Positions 42,613 to 51,887 of a stretch of DNA of 64,000 nucleotides are shown here, piece by piece (position 1 is the stretch's first letter; every line of letters starts with the position of its first letter). Both the position numbers and the translations under genes were made by a program. The stretch spans positions 248,001 to 312,000 of the forward strand of contig NZ_CP014782.1 of NCBI RefSeq assembly GCF_002005305.1, written 5' to 3'. This DNA is from Shewanella psychrophila (lineage in GTDB: Bacteria > Pseudomonadota > Gammaproteobacteria > Enterobacterales > Shewanellaceae). The notes beneath the pieces were generated by a model that worked only from the letters and a program-made list of their open reading frames with translations, made no database searches and was not told the DNA's origin.

Positions 42613-45036
42613 ATGTCGAAACAAGACTCTCTTTGGTATAAATCATTACGTTGGATTCAGAAAAAACTGGTGCTCACTGTTGTTGTGCCCCATGACCCCT
42701 TTGCCGATCTCAACTTAGACCCAGATAAGCCTGTGGTTTATGTGATGAAGACTGAATCTCTCAGTGATATCGCTTCCCTAAGTGAAATAACCAGTCAGTA
42801 TGGACTTCCGAGCCCTTATGATGAGCTGGTTGTCGATGGTGAGCGCACGCCCAGAGTGGTGTGTTTGGAAGGTGCTAAGCCTCTTTTTGGGCAAAGAGAG
42901 AGCAATGAGTTTTTCTTAAATAGCTTTATGGATCTGTTGAAGGTTCATAGGCAGAAGCCTGAGCTGGATATACAGTTAGTGCCGGTTAGCCTCTACTGGG
43001 GGCGCACTCCAGGCAAAGAAGACGATACCATGAAGGCGGCAGTGTTTGAGCGCCAAAATCCGACCTGGCTCCGAAAATGTCTGATGATCCTCTTCTTGGG
43101 ACGACATAATTTCGTGCAGTTTTCTAATGCTGTCTCAATTCGTTATATGGCCGATGAACACGGCACCGATAAGCGAATAGCTCACAAGCTGGCTCGTGTG
43201 GCTAGAGTCCACTTCAGTCGTCAACGTAAAGTGATGACCGGACCTGTTTTGCCTAAGCGTCAGGTACTATTTCAAGACCTGTTAAATTCTGAGTCGCTAA
43301 AGAAGGCGATTCTAGAAGAAGCGGCGAGCAAGAAAATCTCCGAAGTCGAGGCCAGAGCCAGGGCGATGGAGTACCTGGATGAAGTGGCGGCTGATTACTC
43401 CGAGAGCCTAGTGCGTATCGCAGAGCGTTTCTTGACCTGGCTGTGGAACAAGCTCTACAAGGGTATCAAGATTAAAGGTGCAGAGCAGATAAGGCAGCTA
43501 CATCATGATGGCCATGAGATCATCTATGTGCCTTGTCACCGTAGTCATATGGACTACCTGCTACTGTCCTATATTCTCTATTACGAAGGTATGGTTCCAC
43601 CGCACATAGCTGCGGGTATCAACCTCAACTTCTGGCCTGCGGGGCCTATGTTCCGTCGTGGCGGAGCCTTCTTCATTCGCCGTAGCTTCAGGGGGAACAA
43701 GCTTTATACGGCGGTTTTCCGTGAATATTTAGATCAATTATTCACTAAAGGTTACTCGGTAGAATACTTTACCGAAGGTGGACGTTCACGTACCGGTCGT
43801 CTGCTGGCACCTAAGACTGGCATGATTGCCATGACTCTCAATAGTGTGCTGGGTGGCATGGAAAGACCTGTGACTTTAGTGCCCGTTTACTTAGGTTATG
43901 ATCATGTGATGGAGGTCGCCACCTACCATAAAGAACTTAGCGGCAAGAAGAAAAAGAAAGAGTCTGTTTGGCAGCTGTTTGGCGCGCTGCGTAAGCTAGG
44001 TAACTTTGGCCAAGGTTATGTGAATTTTGGTCAACCTATCACCTTAGATTGCTATCTGGACGAGAAGGTGCCCGATTGGAAGCAGGAGATAGCTAAAGAC
44101 CCTGAGCAGAAACCTAAGTGGCTGACGCCTGTGGTGAACGCCTTAGCTAATCGAGTGATGACAAGCATTAATGATGCGGCGGCGGTGAGTTCAGTGACGC
44201 TGACAAGCTTGGTTTTACTCGCTTCCGAGCAACATGCACTGGAGCGTTCACAACTTGAGAAGCAGCTAGATCTCTATCTAAAATTACTCAAGGATCTGCC
44301 TTATACTGAGTTCACATCTGTACCTGAAGGTGACGGTAAATTACTGGTACAGCAAGGTCTAGAACTTAAGAAGATTCAGCTAGATAGCGATCCGCTAGGG
44401 GATATCATCTCCATAGAAGATAGCATTGCAGTAGCGATGACCTATTACCGTAACAATATCATCCACCTTTTGATTGTTCCCTCCCTAGTTGCAAACTGCT
44501 TGACTCAGCATGAGCACGTTTCCAGAGATGAGATTATCGATACGGTAAAAGACTTCTACCCCTTATTGAAAGCAGAATTGTTTATGGGTATCGAGGACAT
44601 AGAAACTCATGTTATCCAAATTTTGGATTTATTTGTCGCACAAGGATTAGTGACCGAAGCTGGACGCTTATCGCCAGTAGAGAGTCAGATCAACCAGTTG
44701 TTGTTACTCGCTGGCACAGTGAGTGAGACGATGCAACGCTATGCCATAATATTTAACCTGCTGGCTGCCTGTCCTAAGATGGAGCGATCAGAACTTGAGC
44801 GTGAGAGTCATAGGCTGGCACAGAGACTGGGTGCGCTTCATGGCATCACGGCGCCGGAATTTTATGATAAAAAGCTTTACGGTACTCTTAGTGTCAAGTT
44901 AAAAGAGCTAGGTTACTTATTAGATAGCGACAAGAGAGGGGAAGTCGAACGGATTAGATTGCGAGCCAATGGCCTGCTGCGTTCATCTGTCAGACAGACC
45001 ATAGAAGATAGCGTCGCAGCGGAGCACAAAGCGTAA
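42613..45036 (+). CDS. plsB: Glycerol-3-phosphate acyltransferase PlsB
   Basis: Inner-membrane acyltransferase of 807 residues that starts phospholipid synthesis by acylating sn-glycerol-3-phosphate. The acyltransferase blocks are clear: HRSHMDYLLLSYIL (HX4D catalytic motif), GGAFFIRRSFRGNKLY, FTEGGRSRTGRLL and VTLVPVYLGYDHVME. Length matches E. coli PlsB. It is divergent from lexA. The stop overlaps the next start by one base (TAATG), so the permease is probably translationally coupled. Confidence 0.97.
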   Translation: MSKQDSLWYKSLRWIQKKLVLTVVVPHDPFADLNLDPDKPVVYVMKTESLSDIASLSEITSQYGLPSPYDELVVDGERTPRVVCLEGAKPLFGQRESNEFFLNSFMDLLKVHRQKPELDIQLVPVSLYWGRTPGKEDDTMKAAVFERQNPTWLRKCLMILFLGRHNFVQFSNAVSIRYMADEHGTDKRIAHKLARVARVHFSRQRKVMTGPVLPKRQVLFQDLLNSESLKKAILEEAASKKISEVEARARAMEYLDEVAADYSESLVRIAERFLTWLWNKLYKGIKIKGAEQIRQLHHDGHEIIYVPCHRSHMDYLLLSYILYYEGMVPPHIAAGINLNFWPAGPMFRRGGAFFIRRSFRGNKLYTAVFREYLDQLFTKGYSVEYFTEGGRSRTGRLLAPKTGMIAMTLNSVLGGMERPVTLVPVYLGYDHVMEVATYHKELSGKKKKKESVWQLFGALRKLGNFGQGYVNFGQPITLDCYLDEKVPDWKQEIAKDPEQKPKWLTPVVNALANRVMTSINDAAAVSSVTLTSLVLLASEQHALERSQLEKQLDLYLKLLKDLPYTEFTSVPEGDGKLLVQQGLELKKIQLDSDPLGDIISIEDSIAVAMTYYRNNIIHLLIVPSLVANCLTQHEHVSRDEIIDTVKDFYPLLKAELFMGIEDIETHVIQILDLFVAQGLVTEAGRLSPVESQINQLLLLAGTVSETMQRYAIIFNLLAACPKMERSELERESHRLAQRLGALHGITAPEFYDKKLYGTLSVKLKELGYLLDSDKRGEVERIRLRANGLLRSSVRQTIEDSVAAEHKA

Positions 45037-46292
45037 TGGCTAACCATATGAATGCCACGAAAAATAAAGTGGCAAGTAAGTCTCTACTCGGTGGAGCCAT
45101 GATTATTGCCGGAACTGCGGTTGGGGCCGGTATGTTCTCTCTGCCGGTCGTCGGTGCTGGGATGTGGTTTAGCTACTCCATAATAATGATGATCGGTGTG
45201 TGGTTCTGTATGTTAGTTTCGGGGCTGTTACTACTGGAGACTAATTTACATTTTGAGCCAGGTGCTAGTTTTGATACCTTGACTCGCGAGACCTTAGGGC
45301 AATTTTGGCGGATTGTTAATGGTCTCTCCATCGCCTTCGTGCTTTATATCCTAGCCTATGCCTATATCAGCGGTGGCGGGTCTATCGTTAATCATAGTCT
45401 CGAGGCGGCGGGAATCGAGCTGCCTCAGAGTGTGGCGGGGCTTGTTTTTGCTTTAGGCTTGGCATTTGTGGTATTTATCAGTACCAAGGCGGTGGATAGA
45501 ATTACCACCATAATGCTCGGGGGCATGGTTATCACCTTCTTCCTTGCCGTGGGTAATTTACTGATCGATATCGACACTGTTAAGTTATTTCAGCCTGATG
45601 GTGAGGCGACATACCTGCCATATCTTTTAGCTGCGCTGCCTTTTGGCCTGGTGAGCTTCGGTTATCACGGCAATGTGCCTAGTCTGGTTAAATACTATGG
45701 CAAAGACCCTAGCACTATTATCAAGGCTATCGTACTGGGGACAGTGATCGCATTCGTTATTTATGTGTGTTGGTTGGTCGCGACTATGGGGAATATCGGC
45801 AGGAGTGAGTTTGTCGATATCATAGCCCAAGGCGGTAACATGGGTGTCTTGGTCGGAGCGCTGTCGGGGGCGATTACCAGTGATTGGCTAACCAGTATGT
45901 TAACCCTGTTTGCTAATTTAGCCGTCGCTTCATCTTTCCTTGGAGTGACTTTGGGCCTATTCGATTATCTTGCGGATCTATTTGGTTTTGATGAGTCACG
46001 CTCTGGTCGTTTGAAGACTGCGGCGGTCACTTTTCTGCCTCCAACGGTATTAGGTTTGCTGTTCCCTGATGGTTTCTTGATTGCCATCGGCTTCGCTGCG
46101 CTTGCGGCCACTATATGGGCGGCAATTGTACCTGCCATGATGGCTCATAAGGTGAGAAAGATGTATCCGGATTATAAGGGGTTCAAAGTGCCTGGCGGAA
46201 CGCCGGTGATTGCCATAGTGATCTTATTCGGCATTATCACAGGAGCCTGCCATCTTCTGGCAATGGCAGATCTGTTACCCGTTTACGGCTAG
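45036..46292 (+). CDS. Aromatic amino acid permease (HAAAP family, Mtr/TyrP-like)
   Basis: Inner-membrane proton-coupled importer of 418 residues with about 11 helices. The N-terminal signature (LLGGAMIIAGTAVGAGMFSL, then PVVGAGMWFS) is typical of the Mtr/TnaB/TyrP family, and GLVSFGYHGNVPSLVKYYG is a conserved internal loop. Tyrosine or tryptophan is the likely substrate; which one is unclear. It begins one base inside the plsB stop. Terminator at 46322-46350. Confidence 0.9.
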   Translation: MANHMNATKNKVASKSLLGGAMIIAGTAVGAGMFSLPVVGAGMWFSYSIIMMIGVWFCMLVSGLLLLETNLHFEPGASFDTLTRETLGQFWRIVNGLSIAFVLYILAYAYISGGGSIVNHSLEAAGIELPQSVAGLVFALGLAFVVFISTKAVDRITTIMLGGMVITFFLAVGNLLIDIDTVKLFQPDGEATYLPYLLAALPFGLVSFGYHGNVPSLVKYYGKDPSTIIKAIVLGTVIAFVIYVCWLVATMGNIGRSEFVDIIAQGGNMGVLVGALSGAITSDWLTSMLTLFANLAVASSFLGVTLGLFDYLADLFGFDESRSGRLKTAAVTFLPPTVLGLLFPDGFLIAIGFAALAATIWAAIVPAMMAHKVRKMYPDYKGFKVPGGTPVIAIVILFGIITGACHLLAMADLLPVYG

Positions 46293-46321
46293 CTTTAATG
46301 AATACTTATTGGTATTAGTAA

Positions 46322-46350
46322 AAATAGGGCCTTCGAGGCTCTATTTTTTT
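46322..46350 (+). terminator. Rho-independent terminator of plsB-permease
   Basis: AAATAGGGCC (46322-46331) pairs with GGCTCTATTT (46337-46346; one G-U) around TTCGA, followed by a T-run. Confidence 0.9.
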
Positions 46351-46382
46351 GTCGACATAAAAATAATATATAAAAGAGATAA

Positions 46383-47042
46383 ATGTTGAAGATAACCCAA
46401 GCTGAGCGAGATGCCGTCTATAAAACCATTTTCAATCGTCGCGATGTCAGAGCCGAGTTTAAGCCCGACACCATCCCTGATGACGTTTTGAAGCGGATTC
46501 TCACCGCGGCTCATCATGCACCTAGCGTGGGTTTCATGCAGCCCTGGGATTTTGTGATTGTCAGAAGCGAGCAGACTAAACAGAAATTGAAGCAAGGCTT
46601 TATTCAGGCGAATGCAGAGGCTGAAACGCTTTTCGAGGGAGAGCGAAAAGCGCAATATAGTGCCCTGAAGCTAGAGGGGATTCTAGAGGCGCCGATTGGC
46701 ATCTGTGTCACCTGCGATAGGACAAGAACGGGACCAGTAGTCTTGGGGCGCACCACTAATTTAGACATGGATCTCTATAGCTCGGTCTGTGCAGTGCAGA
46801 ACTTGTGGCTTGCAGCTCGCGCCGAGAACATAGGCGTAGGTTGGGTAAGTATCTTACATGATGAAGTATTGCACCAGACCTTAGGTATTCCGGAGCACAT
46901 AGTTCCTATCGCCTATCTCTGTTTGGGTTATGTCAGTAAGTTCTATGACCAGCCTGAACTAGAGAAGCGTGGTTGGCTTAAACGCCAAAGCCTGAGCTCT
47001 ATCATTCATGAAGGTCAGTGGCAGGCTAAGTCCCATAAATAG
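46383..47042 (+). CDS. bluB: 5,6-dimethylbenzimidazole synthase BluB
   Basis: Flavin-destroying nitroreductase-fold enzyme of 219 residues that turns reduced FMN and oxygen into dimethylbenzimidazole, the lower ligand of vitamin B12. Family features: FNRRDVRAEF at the N-terminus, HHAPSVGFMQPWDF, and RTTNLDMDLYSSVCAVQNLW followed by NIGVGWVSILHDE. These separate BluB from ordinary nitroreductases. It stands alone between the permease and a convergent AraC regulator; no other cobalamin genes are in the window. Confidence 0.93.
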   Translation: MLKITQAERDAVYKTIFNRRDVRAEFKPDTIPDDVLKRILTAAHHAPSVGFMQPWDFVIVRSEQTKQKLKQGFIQANAEAETLFEGERKAQYSALKLEGILEAPIGICVTCDRTRTGPVVLGRTTNLDMDLYSSVCAVQNLWLAARAENIGVGWVSILHDEVLHQTLGIPEHIVPIAYLCLGYVSKFYDQPELEKRGWLKRQSLSSIIHEGQWQAKSHK

Positions 47043-47049
47043 ATAGCAG

Positions 47050-48054
47050 TTATGGTTTTATCCTTTCCAGATACTGTTGCGGCGTGCAGTTTCTGAATCG
47101 TTTGAATGCCTTACTAAAGCTCTGTTTATTGGCATAGCCGAGCAGCTGGGAAATCTCCTCGACAGACCTATTATCTAACATATATTTGATCGCTTGATTA
47201 CTGAGAAGATAACCACAAATATTAGTGAAATTAAAACCATGGAGCTGCAATTTGCGTTGTAGCTGCTGCCTGGAGATATTAAACAGGGCTGCGACACTGT
47301 CTACCGTAGGTAAGCCATAGTACCTGGCGTAGTTGACCATCTCAAATAGCACCTTAGGGGTATCATGGGGTTGAGGCATATCCAGATATTGTTCGAACAG
47401 TGAACGGGGCATAGCAACAGAACTGTTTTCTGGTATTTGCAAGTTTGCTTGTTGTACCAAGGCGTCTGTACTGATCCAGATTTCTGTTTGAGGGGCGTTC
47501 CAAATTACAGGGCAATTAAACAGAGATTCAGCTTCCTGTTTACCGACAGCTGGGCCGCTAATGTGGATCTGTAGCGGTCGATATTCATTACCCAGAAAAT
47601 ATTTCAATGTATTGAACAACATGACGGCGACTCGTAGCGAGTCATGGGTTTTCTGTTGGTTAAAAACATAGGGGTTTCGGTAACACCACTTAATGATCTT
47701 TCCCGATTGAATGATGTAATAACTGGCTCCAGATTGGAAACTGGCGATACCATAATTAATACGTCGCACACTCATCGCTAAGTCTGTGGTTGCCAGGAAA
47801 CTGATCCCAGGAATATCCAAACGAGAAAAATCCAGATGTTGGGCAAGTTTCAACATATAAGCCGGATCTTGAGTGGCTTGCTCTAATTGCTTTAGCCAGA
47901 TGCAAATTTGGCTAAAAGGAATCAGTGCCATGGGCTCATCCATCAAGGTCTGGGGAATATTTAAGTCTGTGGTGTGAATCCCATACACTCGTTCTACCCC
48001 TTTGAAAACGGTACTCATGTAACAGACTCGGATGAATGAGCTATTGAATTTCAT
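47050..48054 (-). CDS. AraC-family transcriptional regulator
   Basis: Regulator of 334 residues. The N-terminal ~220 residues resemble the arabinose-binding-type ligand domain found in OruR/ArgR-like members (SFLATTDLAMSVRRINYGIA). The C-terminal AraC DNA-binding domain has two helix-turn-helix units: TVDSVAALFNISRQQLQRKL and SVEEISQLLGYANKQSFSKA, then FKRFRNCTPQQYLERI. It is convergent with bluB (8 bases between stops) and divergent from the DUF3302-HlyD pair, which it may regulate. Effector unknown. Confidence 0.9.
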   Translation of the reverse strand: MKFNSSFIRVCYMSTVFKGVERVYGIHTTDLNIPQTLMDEPMALIPFSQICIWLKQLEQATQDPAYMLKLAQHLDFSRLDIPGISFLATTDLAMSVRRINYGIASFQSGASYYIIQSGKIIKWCYRNPYVFNQQKTHDSLRVAVMLFNTLKYFLGNEYRPLQIHISGPAVGKQEAESLFNCPVIWNAPQTEIWISTDALVQQANLQIPENSSVAMPRSLFEQYLDMPQPHDTPKVLFEMVNYARYYGLPTVDSVAALFNISRQQLQRKLQLHGFNFTNICGYLLSNQAIKYMLDNRSVEEISQLLGYANKQSFSKAFKRFRNCTPQQYLERIKP

Positions 48055-48273
48055 GATCGTGCCTTAAGACTATGTTTGGGTCTAATTAAATCATTTATAG
48101 TCATATTTTGATAGAACTGGACTTACTATCTTGCTCCTTATTTCATAAGAGGCAGACTGGATACAAGATTTAACACTTCAACGTTAGTTCTGACTCAAAT
48201 CCAGAATAATAACTTACCTCGTTTGAATCATTTTCTCGTTAATCCATTTTGCTTGCATGGGATCACTTTATTT

Positions 48274-48621
48274 ATGAGTTTAATTAGTATGCCGTTTGTG
48301 GACTCGGGTTTAGATACCACGTTACATGTTGTGGCGACGGTGGTGATGATCACTACCCTAGCTGCAATGGCTATCGGCTTTTGGAAGATCCATGAGCTGC
48401 CAATCAATAAGGCGCATAAGGAAAAGCATCATCAGATAGGCTTAATAACAGCCCTGACCTGGATAGGTTTCCTATGGCATTGGGTATGGGTGTTGGCCGT
48501 GTTTGTGGCATTCATTGATGGTGAGAAAGCCCTACGGAGGATCCGAGACGTTTGGCATGAGGATAAAGATCTAGAATCAGAATCTAGAGAAAATCAGGGC
48601 AAGGGGACTAAAAATGCTTGA
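48274..48621 (+). CDS. DUF3302/YibI-like small inner-membrane protein
   Basis: Protein of 115 residues with two or three hydrophobic helices and a charged C-terminal tail. The central pattern IHELPINKAHKEKHHQIG, then a WHWVWVLAVFVAF helix, resembles the DUF3302 family (E. coli YibI/YiaW, recalled not searched). As in yibIH, it overlaps by 8 bases an HlyD-type gene. I chose the ATG at 48274; a TTG 17 codons earlier gives a longer but less likely frame. Function unknown. Confidence 0.7.
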   Translation: MSLISMPFVDSGLDTTLHVVATVVMITTLAAMAIGFWKIHELPINKAHKEKHHQIGLITALTWIGFLWHWVWVLAVFVAFIDGEKALRRIRDVWHEDKDLESESRENQGKGTKNA

Positions 48622-49837
48622 AGGTTTAGCGGTTTGGGCTCTGTTCATCTACCTGTTGAGAATGGCAGGAATGCCATGGAATAAATACAGTAAAAGTTTC
48701 TCCTATCTTGGAGGCGGTGCTTGGTTGCTATTCGTATGGGTAGGCTTGATTAACTACACGCCTATGGACATATCGGGAGGCTCAATAGTCCAGTCGCCTC
48801 ATATTCAACTTAGGCCTGCATCGAGTCAGATCAAGGGGCAAGTTAAGCATATCTATGTGGTGCCAAATCAGACCATTGTGGCGGGTCAGTTGATCTATGA
48901 ACTCGATGATAAGCCCTATCAAATAGCTTTGAACAAATCTGAGGTGGCTAAAGAGTCGGCTGAACTTGAGCTCGCTCTGGCTAAAGAGGATGTTAATCTG
49001 GCTAAGAAGGCACACTTAGCAGCGCTGACCGATATCGAAATCAGTGAGAATCAGCTTGAGGCAGGGATAAAAGATCTCAAGTGGAAACAGAAAACTCTGG
49101 CTCGTTTTATGGAGCAAAATAGAGTGGTTCCCGACACCATTACTAAGAGTCAGCTCGATGAACAGAAAAATGATGTAGATATTGCTCAAGCTAAGGTCAA
49201 CGCTTACTATTCACAGATTGATAAGGCTAATCTTGCGGCTAATAGAACCGAGTTAGATATCGGTAAGGCTAAATTGAGCATTCAGAGTAGAGGTTCAGAT
49301 CTGAAGGCTGAGGTCGAGAATGTTGCTAAGGCACAGTGGGATCTAGATAGTACTAAGATTTATGCCCCTGCTAATGGCTATGTGACCAACTTCATCATGC
49401 GAGAGGGGCAGTTTGTGGGTGCAGTGCCCCGAATGCAAATGTATACGGATGAGAAATATGTGCTGATGAGGGTCAATCATCAGGCTATACGTAATGTGAA
49501 AGTCGGCCAGAGAGCAGAGTTTGCTTCGGCTGTTTACCCTGGAAAGGTGTTCAATGCCGAGGTGGAGGGAATCATAGAAGCAACGGGCGAGTCTCAGGGA
49601 AGTCTTATCGCCCGGGATGACAATGTACGACAACTGACGGGGGTTAATGTGAATAATAAGCATCACTTCGTGCGTCTTAAGATCTATGAAACAGGTGATT
49701 ATGATATTCCCGTCGGTGCGGTAGGACTGGCCTGGATATCGGGTGAGAAACCTATCGCCTTCCTTGCTTTTTTAGATGTGATCAGAGGGATAGTGATCCG
49801 CATGAAGTCGCAAATTTACTATTTCTATTCTATGTAG
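48614..49837 (+). CDS. HlyD-family membrane fusion protein (YibH-like)
   Basis: Periplasmic adaptor of 407 residues with one N-terminal membrane helix (about 28-48). A split lipoyl/barrel-sandwich domain (VKHIYVVPNQTIVAGQLIYELDD and STKIYAPANGYVTNFIMREG) flanks a long helical hairpin (about 100-230), with a beta-barrel after it. It resembles the YibH/AaeA group. No pump gene is adjacent; the DUF3302 partner precedes it with 8-base overlap. Possibly regulated by the divergent AraC protein. Terminator at 49853-49892. Confidence 0.9.
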   Translation: MLEGLAVWALFIYLLRMAGMPWNKYSKSFSYLGGGAWLLFVWVGLINYTPMDISGGSIVQSPHIQLRPASSQIKGQVKHIYVVPNQTIVAGQLIYELDDKPYQIALNKSEVAKESAELELALAKEDVNLAKKAHLAALTDIEISENQLEAGIKDLKWKQKTLARFMEQNRVVPDTITKSQLDEQKNDVDIAQAKVNAYYSQIDKANLAANRTELDIGKAKLSIQSRGSDLKAEVENVAKAQWDLDSTKIYAPANGYVTNFIMREGQFVGAVPRMQMYTDEKYVLMRVNHQAIRNVKVGQRAEFASAVYPGKVFNAEVEGIIEATGESQGSLIARDDNVRQLTGVNVNNKHHFVRLKIYETGDYDIPVGAVGLAWISGEKPIAFLAFLDVIRGIVIRMKSQIYYFYSM

Positions 49838-49852
49838 CATAAATGAGATTTT

Positions 49853-49892
49853 GACTCCACTTTCATTACTGACGGTGGAGTCTTTTCTATTT
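49853..49892 (+). terminator. Rho-independent terminator after the HlyD gene
   Basis: GACTCCAC (49853-49860) pairs with GTGGAGTC (49875-49882), followed by TTTTCTATTT, in the gap between two convergent genes. Confidence 0.85.
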
Positions 49893-49907
49893 GATTGAGC
49901 GATTGTA

Positions 49908-51113
49908 TCAAATGCAGATCTGGTTACGGCCTTTCTTCTTGGCTCGATAGAGAGCCTGATCGGCACGTTTCATGGCTTGATCGAAGTTTTCACCGCCGAG
50001 TCGTTCAGCAACCCCGATAGATATAGTCACACTGACTGTCTTCTTTTTTGCTGTTTTTGACTTACTTCGTTTTGCCTTGGCCTGAGTATTACTATTTTTC
50101 TGCCGTTTATCCTCCCTCAAGACGATGCGGTAATCTTCTATCGACTCCCTAACATCCTCCAAGTCATCAAGAACCGCTTCGGCATCTTTACGAGGGAAGA
50201 CGATAGTAAACTCTTCACCACCATACCTGAACACCTTACCGCCTCCGGAAACTTGGGCCATCTTTGCTGCTACTAGTCTAAGCACTTGGTCGCCCACGTC
50301 ATGGCCATAGGTGTCATTAAATTTCTTGAAGTGATCGATATCCAGCATGGCGACACTGTACTTTCTACCCAGAGAGAGCACTAGGTTGTAGAGGGCGCGT
50401 CGAGATGCCAAACCGGTTAGCTCATCTCGATAGGCAAGAAAATAGGAGTCAATCAAGATGGTAAACAGATAGATGACGGCCAGAGATGACAGGAGTATGG
50501 AGAGGGGGAGATAATCAGGTCTGAAATAGTAAAATAACCAAATTCCTAAGGTCGTTAAGATGGATGTATTGACCAAGTTTGCTCGCCAAATAGCGCGAAA
50601 AAAAACTAAGGCAAAACAGAGAATAATGGGAACAAGTATGAGGGCCTGATAGCTAATATTGACTGGAGATTTTGCGATGATGTCGGCTTGAAAGTGATCG
50701 ATAGCTGCGAGCCAGATAAACCCAAGCCCCAAGCAGATTATTATACCTAAAGTTCTCACTATTCCATGGGATGAGAATAGCCCCCTGTCTTTAATGAATG
50801 CGAACCAAGTGATGACCATAGCCCCGCCAATAAATAGCTCATCTATGTGGCTATTTGGGGCCGTAAACAATGGGCTTGAACTCTGTTTACTTACATAAAA
50901 TACCAGTATTAGAACAGCGAGATAGGCCAATCGACTGCGATTAAATTGTAATGCCATAGCGGCCGCGATGGATAATAGCCAATAGGGCAGCCGTTCAATT
51001 ATCTCATTCCAGATCTGCCAACTGGCTTGAGTCACTTGAATAAAAGTGAGCGCCATAACAGTAATAAATAGCGGCAGGATGAAATAACGACATCCATGTA
51101 AAAAAGATGGCAA
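49908..51113 (-). CDS. Membrane diguanylate cyclase (GGDEF) with Lys-rich insertion
   Basis: Protein of 401 residues that makes cyclic di-GMP. The N-terminal half has about seven hydrophobic helices. The GGDEF domain starts near residue 230 (DELTGLASRRALYNL), with LDIDHFKKFNDTYGHDVGD, active site RYGGEEF, and the C-terminal ISIGVAERLG and KRADQALYRAKKKGRNQ. The usual inhibitory RxxD site five residues before GGEEF is not seen. A basic insertion (RSKSKTAKKK region, encoded near 50041-50110) lies between the last helix and ISIGVA. Single gene. Confidence 0.93.
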   Translation of the reverse strand: MPSFLHGCRYFILPLFITVMALTFIQVTQASWQIWNEIIERLPYWLLSIAAAMALQFNRSRLAYLAVLILVFYVSKQSSSPLFTAPNSHIDELFIGGAMVITWFAFIKDRGLFSSHGIVRTLGIIICLGLGFIWLAAIDHFQADIIAKSPVNISYQALILVPIILCFALVFFRAIWRANLVNTSILTTLGIWLFYYFRPDYLPLSILLSSLAVIYLFTILIDSYFLAYRDELTGLASRRALYNLVLSLGRKYSVAMLDIDHFKKFNDTYGHDVGDQVLRLVAAKMAQVSGGGKVFRYGGEEFTIVFPRKDAEAVLDDLEDVRESIEDYRIVLREDKRQKNSNTQAKAKRSKSKTAKKKTVSVTISIGVAERLGGENFDQAMKRADQALYRAKKKGRNQICI

Positions 51114-51278
51114 ATTAAACCTCTACAGTGATCTTATATTTGGGCCACAGGGAAATAAGTTCCCGAATACTCAATAATCAAACCTGCAGAAGATTGAGCT
51201 TAGCCATATAAGTCGACACTTTTCTTCTATTGGTGAAGAGGTAAAGGAAGTTTATTTTGTGATTAATTGTGGTTTTAT

Positions 51279-51692
51279 TTACTCTTTCATCTCAGGTTTC
51301 ATGGTATCAGAAATCACATGTATGACAGAAATCCAAGCCTGTCTGACCTCATCGGTAAAGGCATCACCTAGACCGATTTTTAATGTGTGAAGCAAAGCAT
51401 TTCCGACCGGGGTGAAATGGCTTTTCTTGGTACCATAAGCATTATGTCGTTGGGCAAGCTGCTGTAAAGCCGGGACTAATGCCTCGAGATCGTTTAAGCC
51501 ATCTACCGCCGCCTTTAGCATGGTCATTAGCTTGCGCCCCTGAACTTTCATGTCGTTGCGAAATAGGGGTTTCAATGAGGGGTCTATGCCGAACAGGGCG
51601 TCGTAGAATATGTCGGCGGCTTTTTCGGCTATGGGTTCAACTAGACTAAAGGAGTGTTGGACGAGTTGAATCTGTTTCTGTGTCAATGCCAT
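51279..51692 (-). CDS. Single-domain bacterial globin
   Basis: Heme protein of 137 residues, similar in length and pattern to Vitreoscilla-type hemoglobin and to the globin part of flavohemoglobins. The proximal His is probably in LAQRHNAYG; the B/C region is IFYDALFGIDPSLKPLF. There is no reductase domain. Likely roles in this family are oxygen or nitric oxide handling. It stands alone between the diguanylate cyclase and a divergent VOC gene. Confidence 0.9.
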   Translation of the reverse strand: MALTQKQIQLVQHSFSLVEPIAEKAADIFYDALFGIDPSLKPLFRNDMKVQGRKLMTMLKAAVDGLNDLEALVPALQQLAQRHNAYGTKKSHFTPVGNALLHTLKIGLGDAFTDEVRQAWISVIHVISDTMKPEMKE

Positions 51693-51887
51693 TGTGTCAT
51701 CCTTAATTAGGCTATTTTCATCCTGATCTCTATGTCATCTAATATCATTCAGGGGATATGATCTAATTTGTATAGGGCCAATATGGAAATCTGTTTTAAA
51801 AACTTCTATCACATTTAGCATAGACAGAAAATAGAAAACAAGCTTAACTAAATGCGTCTTTCTCTTTATTAACCAAGGATGTTGTCT

